Source: Opitutia bacterium (GTDB lineage Bacteria > Verrucomicrobiota > Verrucomicrobiia > Opitutales > Opitutaceae). Taken from it: 33,231 nucleotides of DNA. Positions 7,855-14,530 of this stretch are shown here, in pieces. The notes below the pieces were generated by a model. The model ran no database searches. It saw nothing but the letters and a program-made list of their open reading frames with translations, and was not told the origin of the DNA. The position numbers and the translations under genes are program-made. Where the stretch lies: NCBI GenBank assembly GCA_947453695.1, contig CANGHW010000051.1:1-33231 (forward strand), written 5' to 3'. Numbering within the stretch: the stretch's first letter is position 1; every line of letters starts with the position of its first letter.

Positions 7855-8976
7855 ATGAAGCTTAACGCGCGATTCATGGGTGGGCTGGCGGCCTTGGCGG
7901 TGATGGTGGCGGGCGACGTGCGGGGGCAGGCCGGGTTGATCAAGCCCGGGGTGAACAACACGATTACGTTGAGCGCCTACGCGGACAATTGGTGCACTAT
8001 TTTCATAAACGGTAAGATGGTGGCGACGGACTCGATCGATTTTCTCCCACACAATCAGATCTCGGTGAAAATCCTGCCGGAGTATCCGATGACGATCGCC
8101 GTGCTGGCGAAGGATAACGCGGATCCGGCGACCGGACTCGAATACGGGACGCAGATTGGCGACGGCGGCTTTATTTTGAAGTTGGGCGACGGCACCGTCA
8201 CGAGCGCGACGTGGAAGGCGAAGAACTTCTTCAAAGGACCGCTCAACTCCGACACCCGCAACCCGGTGGTGCAACACACGCCAATCCCGGCCAACTGGTT
8301 TGCCAAGGACTTCGACGACAGCGCTTGGGCCTTTGCGACCGAATACACGGCGGCGCGGGTGGGGCCGGACGGGGACTACGTGGCGAACGATTTCACGAAT
8401 GCGAAGTTCATTTGGACGGATGATCTGAACCTCGACAACACGGTGATCTTCCGGACGACGGTGCAGAAGCCGGCGAACTACGTGAAGACCTGGAACACGA
8501 CGCCCAATCTGGACGTGAGTGCGTTGCCGGCAGAAATCGGCGGGACGACGACGGTTCTGACAAACGCCGGGGCGGTCGGGGAGTTGATCAATCTTTCGAC
8601 GCGCGCGCAGGTCGGGACGGGGGACGGCGTGTTGATCCCCGGTTTGGTCGTTGGCGGCGCGACCGCGAAGCGGGTGCTCGTGCGGGCGGTGGGGCCGACG
8701 CTAGCCACGTTTGGGGTGACGGGTGTGCTGGCGGATCCGACGCTCACGGTGTTTAGCGGAAGCACGACGATCGCGAGCAACGACAACTGGCAGGACGCCG
8801 CGGGCAGTTCCCTCGTGGCGATCGCGGCCGCGGGCGCGGGGGCCTTTGCGCTGCCAGCCGGTAGCAAGGACAGTGCGCTGGTGCTGACGCTGGCTCCGGG
8901 CGCGTATACCCTGCGGGTGGCCGGCGTGGGCGGGACGACGGGAGTCGCCCTTGTGGAAGTTTATACGTTGCCCTGA
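7855..8976 (+). CDS. secreted YADNW-type protein with one C-terminal Opitutaceae repeat module
   Basis: The protein has 373 residues. A signal peptide (1-26, cleavage near 'VRGQA') is followed by a domain of about 195 residues (27-222) containing 'AYADNW..IFING', 'HNQIS', 'LPEYPMTIAVLAKDNADP.TGLEY', 'IGDGGF' and 'ATWKAKNFFKGPL'. I do not recognise a named family; predicted strands suggest a beta sandwich, possibly of galactose-binding type. Its close paralogue is the protein at 13666, which consists of this domain alone. Residues 243-373 are one copy of the repeat module found nine times in the cluster, ending exactly at the C-terminus ('ALVEVYTLP'). The start is supported by AGGA at 7844 and by the fixed distance to promoter element A. 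It is the first gene of unit A; the next gene follows after 26 nt. Confidence 0.85.
   Translation: MKLNARFMGGLAALAVMVAGDVRGQAGLIKPGVNNTITLSAYADNWCTIFINGKMVATDSIDFLPHNQISVKILPEYPMTIAVLAKDNADPATGLEYGTQIGDGGFILKLGDGTVTSATWKAKNFFKGPLNSDTRNPVVQHTPIPANWFAKDFDDSAWAFATEYTAARVGPDGDYVANDFTNAKFIWTDDLNLDNTVIFRTTVQKPANYVKTWNTTPNLDVSALPAEIGGTTTVLTNAGAVGELINLSTRAQVGTGDGVLIPGLVVGGATAKRVLVRAVGPTLATFGVTGVLADPTLTVFSGSTTIASNDNWQDAAGSSLVAIAAAGAGAFALPAGSKDSALVLTLAPGAYTLRVAGVGGTTGVALVEVYTLP
8581..8973 (+). repeat. repeat module copy 1 (type II, single)
   Basis: Encodes residues 243-373 of the 7855 protein. Marks of the module are 'LINLSTRAQVGTG', 'VLIPGLVVGG', 'VLVRAVGPTLATFGVTGVLADP', 'NDNW', 'GAFALPAGSKD' and 'ALVEVY'. 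About 130 residues, probably a beta-rich domain. Confidence 0.85.
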
Positions 8977-9002
8977 AGGGACGGACCGGAAGCCATTATT
9001 TT

Positions 9003-10751
9003 ATGAACCAGACAAACCGACAGGTCGGCGAAGCAGCTCGGCTGGCGCGATGGGGTGCGGTGGTCGCGGTGCTCGGTGGAATCGAACTGGGGGCGCACAC
9101 ACTCACCGGTGATCCGGCGCATCCCCATTACGATTGGTCGGTGAAGCCGCCGGAAACGGTCGCGATGGACGTGGTGCGGCGAGTCGCGCAGGCGCAGCCG
9201 CGGCGAGAGCAGGTCGGAGGAGAAAGTGCGGCGAATGCGGCGCCCCAGCAGGCGGCGGCGTTTCTGGCGTTTGCGCCGCGGGTCGCGGTGCGCTGGGACG
9301 AGACGTTCCTGTATGTCGAGAGCAACGGCCTCCCAACGCACGGCATGATGGCAGGCATCACGGCCTGGCAGCAGCAAGTGCCCCTGCCGCAGCCTTACGT
9401 GGGGAAAAACGCCTGGCGGATTCCGCTGCGTCCTGAGGTGGCGGCGGAGCCGGTGTCGATCAAGGGGCGCTTCTTGCGTGGGGCCATTGCGCTGGCGGCG
9501 AATGGCATCCCGATTTTCAATCCACAGAACAACCGGGGCGAAGTTTCGGCCGAGATCGGCGAACTCGACCAGTGGGGCGGACATTGCGGCCGGGCGGACG
9601 ACTATCACTACCACGCGGCGCCGTTTCATCTGCAGATGACCGTCGGCGAGGGACGGCCGATCGCCTATGCCCTCGATGGTTATCCGATCTACGGGCTGAC
9701 GGAGCCGGATGGCTCGAAGGCGACGAAACTCGATGCATTTAACGGGCATGAGACGGCCGGGGTGGGCTATCACTATCACGGATCGCAGAGCTATCCCTAT
9801 GTGAACGGTGGATTTCACGGCGTGGTCGTTGAGAAGGACGGGCAGGTGGATCCGCAACCGCGGGCGCAGGGCGTTCGGCCGGCCCTCACCGCGCTGCGCG
9901 GAGCCAAGATCATGGGATTGGAAGGCACTCCGGGCGCGACGCCAGTGACGCTCCGCTATACGGTGAATGGAAAAGCCGCGGCCGTGAACTATGCGCCGGC
10001 CGGCGAAGGCGCGTGGAAGTTTCAATTTGTCGGCGCGGACGGCACGACCCGCGATGAAACCTACCGGGCTGGCGGCGGGGGCGGGGGCGGAGGCGGGCCG
10101 CCGCGCGACGGCAAGAAGAAGGGCGACGGTGGAGCGAAGCGGAAGAGCGGCCCTCCTCCTCCGCGGGACGAGCCCCGGCCGGGCGGCGCAGGCGGTGGCT
10201 CGGTGACGACCCAAAACTACGTGCCGCCGCGCACGGGGAATTTTGCCCTGCGGAGTCCGGCGGTAGGGACAGGCGGGGTGTTGCCGGTGGAGTTTACGGG
10301 CGATGGGGCGAGCATTTCGCCACCGCTGGAATGGACGGGCGCTCCGGCGGGCACGAAGAGTTACGCCGTGATCATGCATCACTTCGATCCGGAGGGAAAA
10401 ACCAAGTGGTATTGGACGCTCTACAATATTCCGGCCGACGTGAAGGCCGTGCCGAAGGATGTCCACGGGATCGGCGTCTTCGGCAACAACAGCGTGACGC
10501 GCCGGGCCGAGTATGCGCCGCCCCATTCGAAAGGACCCGGAGAGAAAGCGTATTTTCTCACAGTCTATGCGTTGTCGGCGCCGGTGGTGCCGGAAGTGCC
10601 TCCGGCCGAGGTGAGCCGCGACGTGCTGCTCGCAGCGATGAAGGGCTCGATCCTCGACAGTGCGGAACTCAAGGTGGTGTATACGCGGCCGGCCGGAAAA
10701 GCGGGTGAGGACGCGTCGGACGAAAAAGGCCGGGGAAAACGGAAATCATGA
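9003..10751 (+). CDS. secreted YHYH-domain / PEBP-domain fusion protein
   Basis: The protein has 582 residues. An N-terminal hydrophobic stretch (about 16-33) looks like a signal peptide. Residues about 85-300 form a YHYH domain: 'GGHCGRADDYHYHAAP' (YHYH at 201-204), 'ALDGYPIYG' and a second YHYH at 256-259. The function of this family is not established; the His pairs suggest metal binding (inference). A Gly run followed by a Lys/Arg-rich linker (about 358-402) leads to a phosphatidylethanolamine-binding (PEBP, YbhB-like) domain at about 410-565: 'GDGASISPPLEWTGAP', 'HHFDPEGKTKWYWTLYNIP' and 'EKAYFLTVYALS'. The usual GpHR-type pocket motif is changed to 'GPGEKAYF'. The C-terminus is again basic ('KGRGKRKS'). 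The stop overlaps the sulfatase start (ATGA), so translation is probably coupled. Confidence 0.88.
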   Translation: MNQTNRQVGEAARLARWGAVVAVLGGIELGAHTLTGDPAHPHYDWSVKPPETVAMDVVRRVAQAQPRREQVGGESAANAAPQQAAAFLAFAPRVAVRWDETFLYVESNGLPTHGMMAGITAWQQQVPLPQPYVGKNAWRIPLRPEVAAEPVSIKGRFLRGAIALAANGIPIFNPQNNRGEVSAEIGELDQWGGHCGRADDYHYHAAPFHLQMTVGEGRPIAYALDGYPIYGLTEPDGSKATKLDAFNGHETAGVGYHYHGSQSYPYVNGGFHGVVVEKDGQVDPQPRAQGVRPALTALRGAKIMGLEGTPGATPVTLRYTVNGKAAAVNYAPAGEGAWKFQFVGADGTTRDETYRAGGGGGGGGGPPRDGKKKGDGGAKRKSGPPPPRDEPRPGGAGGGSVTTQNYVPPRTGNFALRSPAVGTGGVLPVEFTGDGASISPPLEWTGAPAGTKSYAVIMHHFDPEGKTKWYWTLYNIPADVKAVPKDVHGIGVFGNNSVTRRAEYAPPHSKGPGEKAYFLTVYALSAPVVPEVPPAEVSRDVLLAAMKGSILDSAELKVVYTRPAGKAGEDASDEKGRGKRKS

Positions 10752-12154
10752 TGCGACTACGCGCGTTAATAATCGGAGTCGTGAGCGCCGTGGGCGCCGC
10801 GATGGTGGCCGGTGCGGCGGAAACGCCGGCGCCGAATTTCGTCGTGATCATGGCCGAGGCGCAGGGCTGGCCCAATACCTCGGTGCGCATGGATGACCGG
10901 CTGCCGGCCTCGCAGAGCACGGTGTTCAAGACCCCTGCGGTGGAGCGCCTGGCGCGCGAGGGGATGCGCTTCGCCTATGGTTATGCGCTCTCGCCGCGGT
11001 GCACACCGTCGCGCGCGGCGCTGTTCACTGGCATCGGTCCGGCCGCGCTGCACATGACTTATGTGGGCGTGGGACGTGAGGCGGGTGGCACGGTGCGCAC
11101 GGCGCTCCTCCCGCCCGAGCCGCTACTGGAACTACCGACTGTAGTGACGACTGTGGCGGAATTGCTCAAGGGAGCGGGCTATACGACGGCGCATTTCGGG
11201 AAGTGGCACGTAGGGCGCGTCAGCCCGGACCGGCACGGCTTCGACGAGAGCGACGGGGCGACGGGCAACGGCGGTCCCGATAATGTCGCGAGCCCCAATC
11301 CCAAGCAGGCCATCGGCATGACCGAGCGCGGACTCGCCTTTATGGCGAAGGCGCAGAAGGCCGGGAAACCGTTCTACCTGCAGCTCTCGCACTATCCGAA
11401 TCAGGAGCGGAAGGAGGGCGGGGGCGGTGGACGCGATCGCGACACCGTGCGCGCTGAAGCCGACGAGATCGACCGGACCGTCCTGCAATTGCTGGCGGGC
11501 CTCGACCAACTTGGCCTCACGGCAAACACCTATGTGATCTACACGGCCGACCACGGCGGTCAGGGTCGCAATGGCAACGCGCCGCTGGCCGGCGGCAAAG
11601 GTGCTGTCACCGAAGGCGGATTGCGCGTGCCGTTTCTCATCCGGGGACCCGGCATCCCGGCGAATGTCTGTTCGCGGGTGCCTGTGACCGCATGCGATCT
11701 GCTGCCTACCGTGGCGGAGTTAGCCGGCCTAAAGGCGGCGGTGCCTGCCGCGGTGGAAGGCGGCAGCCTCGTGTCTGTGCTGCGGGATGGGGCCGGACAG
11801 GGGCCGGTCCGCCGGCCACGCGAAGAATTGGTGTTTCACTTTCCGCACTACGACTTGGGCAACGGTGGACCGGCGACGGCGATTTTGCTCGGCGGCTACA
11901 AGCTGGTGCGCAACTACGAGCGCAAGACCCGGCGCCTCTTCGACCTCGAACGGGATCCGGGAGAGGAGCACGACCTGACGTCGACCAAGCCGGAGCTGGC
12001 GGCGGAGCTCGACACCCGGCTCACGGCCTACCTCCAGGCGGTGTCCGCGCAGATGGCCCAGCCCAACCCCCACTACGATCCCAGCAAGGCGGATGATCCG
12101 AACGTCGATGACCGACGGGGCGGCAAAGGCGGGAAACAAGGCAAGAAGCGGTGA
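10748..12154 (+). CDS. secreted sulfatase-family protein with altered metal site
   Basis: The protein has 468 residues, with a signal peptide 1-23. The type I sulfatase signature is present: 'SPRCTPSRAALFTG', with C85 as the residue converted to formylglycine, followed by P87, S88 and R89. 'HFGKWHVG' (K152, H154) and 'TADHGGQ' (D268, H269) are other active-site elements, and 'GGKGAVTEGGLRVPFLIRGPGI' fits the family. The first metal-binding strand, usually 'ADDxG', is here 'MAEAQGW' (E37, A38): one of the two Asp ligands is replaced by Glu and the other by Ala. It is therefore either a sulfatase with unusual metal binding, a related phosphohydrolase, or catalytically weak. The C-terminus is Gly/Lys-rich ('GGKGGKQGKKR'). 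It overlaps by 4 nt with both neighbours, tightly coupled in unit A. Confidence 0.88.
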   Translation: MMRLRALIIGVVSAVGAAMVAGAAETPAPNFVVIMAEAQGWPNTSVRMDDRLPASQSTVFKTPAVERLAREGMRFAYGYALSPRCTPSRAALFTGIGPAALHMTYVGVGREAGGTVRTALLPPEPLLELPTVVTTVAELLKGAGYTTAHFGKWHVGRVSPDRHGFDESDGATGNGGPDNVASPNPKQAIGMTERGLAFMAKAQKAGKPFYLQLSHYPNQERKEGGGGGRDRDTVRAEADEIDRTVLQLLAGLDQLGLTANTYVIYTADHGGQGRNGNAPLAGGKGAVTEGGLRVPFLIRGPGIPANVCSRVPVTACDLLPTVAELAGLKAAVPAAVEGGSLVSVLRDGAGQGPVRRPREELVFHFPHYDLGNGGPATAILLGGYKLVRNYERKTRRLFDLERDPGEEHDLTSTKPELAAELDTRLTAYLQAVSAQMAQPNPHYDPSKADDPNVDDRRGGKGGKQGKKR

Positions 12155-13647
12155 GTCGCCCGCGCCCACCTTCCATGCAAATACGTTTTTTCTCCTCGAT
12201 GCGGGTGAGGTGGCTGCTCTTGGCGGCCGGAGCAATCGCGAGTGCGTTCGCGGCCGACGAGCCGAGACGCGCAGAAAAAAAGGGAGGCGGCGGCAAGGGT
12301 GAAGGCCGGCTTCCCACGCTCTTGTTTCGCACGGAGGTGCCGGCCCGGCCGATCGACGTGATCCTCGGGCGGCCAACGGCCGAGGGCGTCACGCTCAGCA
12401 TTCTGAGCTTTGAAGGAGTCGAGGGTTTTGTCGCGGTCGGGCCCGACGGTGGTGACACGGTCCAACGGAGCGCGCCGCGGGTTTTTCCGCAGGGGCAGCC
12501 GGTCGAGATCGCGCTCACCGGATTGCAGGCGGGCATGCGTTACCGGTATCAGCTCAAGTCGCGTCCCGAGGGGCCGGGGGAATTTCGACCGGTGGTCACG
12601 GGGGAATTTACGACGGCCCGGGCGCCGGGCGCGGAGTTTGTTTTCACCGTGCAGGCCGACCCGCATCTAGATGCCGGCATCGATCCCGAGATCTATAAAA
12701 CCTCACTCGGTAACGTGCTCGCGGCCCGGGCTGATTTCCACATCGACCTCGGCGATACCTTCATGACGGACAAGCGCACGGACTATCATGACGCGCAGCC
12801 GCAATATCTCGCGCAGCGCTACTACTTCGGACTGGTCGGACACACCGTGCCGGTGTTTCTCGTGTTGGGGAATCATGACGGCGAGCAGCCGGGCAGGAGC
12901 GAAGCCATGGCGCTCTGGTCCAATACCCAGCGGAAAAAATATTTCCCCAATCCGGAGCCCGATGCGTTTTATTCCGGCAACGCCACGCCCCATCCCCGCG
13001 CGGGACTCCTGCAGAACTACTACGCTTTTACCTGGGGCGACGCCCTCTTCGTCGCGCTCGATCCCTATTGGTATGGACAGGAGCGCAATCGCAGCGGCGA
13101 CAACTGGGGCCGCTCGCTCGGACGCGAGCAATACGAGTGGCTGCGGCGGACGCTCGCGACGAGCCGGGCGAAATTCACCTTCGTGTTTCTCCACAACCTC
13201 GTGGGAGGGGAGACCCGCGAAGGCCGCGGCGGCGCGGAGGCGGCGGCCTTTTTCGAATGGGGTGGGCGCGACCTCGACGGCCGCGACTCATTTGTGCAGC
13301 AGCGCCCCGGCTGGGATGCGCCGATCCACGAACTGCTGAAACGGCGGGGAGGCGGCGTAGTGGTGTTTCACGGGCACGACCACCTTTACGCCCAGCAGGA
13401 ACGCGACGGCATCACCTACCAACTGGTGCCGCAGCCGGGGCATACGCGCTACGACAACACCCGCAGCGCCGAGGAATACGGCTACATGAGCGGCGTGATC
13501 GCCGGGGCCTCGGGCATTCTGCGCGTGAAGGTGGCGCCGGCTGAGGCGGTGGTGGAATACGTTCGCGCCTATCCCGCGAGCGCCGAGAACGGTGTGCGCC
13601 GATCAGGGGCCGTGACGCATCGCTACGCGGTCACCCCGGCGAGATAA
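12151..13647 (+). CDS. secreted calcineurin-like metallophosphatase (purple acid phosphatase-like)
   Basis: The protein has 498 residues if started at the GTG overlapping the sulfatase stop (GTGA). ATG at 12175 or 12199 would give a more compact signal peptide ('MRVRWLLLAAGAIASAFA'). After a Lys/Gly-rich stretch ('EKKGGGGKGEG') comes a fibronectin-like N-terminal domain (about 65-160) as in purple acid phosphatases. The metallophosphoesterase domain shows D170-x-H172, 'DLGD' (199-202), 'GNHD' (240-243), 'FLHNLVGG' and 'HGHDH' (407-411), so the full two-metal site is present. It would hydrolyse phosphomonoesters or phosphodiesters outside the cytoplasm; the substrate is unknown. It is a paralogue of the phosphatases at 14531 and 17845 but lacks the repeat modules. 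Confidence 0.9.
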   Translation: MSRPRPPSMQIRFFSSMRVRWLLLAAGAIASAFAADEPRRAEKKGGGGKGEGRLPTLLFRTEVPARPIDVILGRPTAEGVTLSILSFEGVEGFVAVGPDGGDTVQRSAPRVFPQGQPVEIALTGLQAGMRYRYQLKSRPEGPGEFRPVVTGEFTTARAPGAEFVFTVQADPHLDAGIDPEIYKTSLGNVLAARADFHIDLGDTFMTDKRTDYHDAQPQYLAQRYYFGLVGHTVPVFLVLGNHDGEQPGRSEAMALWSNTQRKKYFPNPEPDAFYSGNATPHPRAGLLQNYYAFTWGDALFVALDPYWYGQERNRSGDNWGRSLGREQYEWLRRTLATSRAKFTFVFLHNLVGGETREGRGGAEAAAFFEWGGRDLDGRDSFVQQRPGWDAPIHELLKRRGGGVVVFHGHDHLYAQQERDGITYQLVPQPGHTRYDNTRSAEEYGYMSGVIAGASGILRVKVAPAEAVVEYVRAYPASAENGVRRSGAVTHRYAVTPAR

Positions 13648-13665
13648 ATTTTCCTGCTCCCGGCT

Positions 13666-14430
13666 ATGCACTTCACCTCCCTGCGTCTCCGTCTCGCGTC
13701 ATGCTTGCGCATCCTTCCGTGCGTCGCCCTCGGAGCCGCCCTGCTCCTGGTTGGCTCAGTCGCCCAAGAGGGACCGCCCGGCGGAAAAAAGAAAGGCGGC
13801 GGCAAGAAAGGCGGCGCGGATAACAAGGGCCTGATCAAGCCGACGATGGCCGACACGATTAAAGTGAACGTCTACGCCGATAATTGGTTCGTGCTCTACA
13901 TTAACGGCCGGCTCACGGCGGTGGATTCGATTCCCTTTACGCCGCACAACGTGATCTCCGTCGATCTACTCCCAGAGTATCCGATGACGATCGCGGTGAT
14001 GGCGAAGGACAATGCCGACCCGAAGACCGGGCTCGAATATGGCGACCACATCGGCGATGGCGGATTCATCATCAAGTTTGGCGACGGCACGGTTTCGAAT
14101 GCCACCTGGAAGGCGAAGAATTTCTTCAAGGGCCCGCTCAAGGGTGACGTGAAGAATCCCACGGTGGAGCAGACGCCGATTCCCGATAAATGGTGGGCGG
14201 TGGACTTCGATGATAGCGCGTGGGCCAACGCCAAGGAGTTTTCCGAGGAGCGGGTGAATCCGAAGGAGCCGTTTTACGCCGCCGATTTCAAAGGCGCGAA
14301 GTTCATCTGGAGCGACGACCTCGATTTGGATAACACGGTCATCTTCCGCACCCGCGTCGAGAAGCCCGGCTGGAAGCCGCGCTGGAACACGAAGCCCGAC
14401 CTCGACGTGAGCGAAGCGCCCGCGCGGTGA
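13666..14430 (+). CDS. secreted YADNW-type protein, single domain
   Basis: The protein has 254 residues. A signal peptide (1-34) and a Gly/Lys-rich stretch ('GGKKKGGGKKGG', about 39-50) precede a domain that closely matches residues 27-222 of the 7855 protein: 'VYADNWFVLYING', 'LPEYPMTIAVMAKDNADPKT', 'HIGDGGFIIKFGDGTV' and 'ATWKAKNFFKGPL' are near-identical between the two. No known family is recognised. It has no repeat module. It starts 18 nt after the phosphatase gene and closes unit A, so the two paralogues are the first and last genes of the same operon. Confidence 0.85.
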   Translation: MHFTSLRLRLASCLRILPCVALGAALLLVGSVAQEGPPGGKKKGGGKKGGADNKGLIKPTMADTIKVNVYADNWFVLYINGRLTAVDSIPFTPHNVISVDLLPEYPMTIAVMAKDNADPKTGLEYGDHIGDGGFIIKFGDGTVSNATWKAKNFFKGPLKGDVKNPTVEQTPIPDKWWAVDFDDSAWANAKEFSEERVNPKEPFYAADFKGAKFIWSDDLDLDNTVIFRTRVEKPGWKPRWNTKPDLDVSEAPAR

Positions 14431-14439
14431 GTCGGGTGC

Positions 14440-14450
14440 GGGGGGGGGGG
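14440..14450 (+). repeat. G11 homopolymer tract
   Basis: Eleven consecutive G between the end of unit A (14430) and promoter element B (14465-14510), about 80 nt before the next start codon. It is a length-unstable type of sequence and could also be a sequencing or assembly artefact. Confidence 0.6.
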
Positions 14451-14464
14451 CGAGGGGAGGCGGA

Positions 14465-14510
14465 GCAAAGATTAACGACTTTTAATCCGGCGGCTCACTA
14501 TTTGTTAACG
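14465..14510 (+). promoter_or_regulatory. promoter-like element B, upstream of 14531
   Basis: TTTTAATC (14480-14487), 16 nt, GTTAACG (14504-14510), 20 nt, then ATG at 14531. GCAAAGAT starts at 14465, 15 nt before the first box, exactly as in element A. Confidence 0.68.
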
Positions 14511-14530
14511 TTTTACGGGCAAGATGAGGC

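Noticed and set aside
8961..10526. 521-residue minus-strand open frame
   Set aside because: Antisense to the YHYH-PEBP gene; Arg/His-rich with no recognisable domain.
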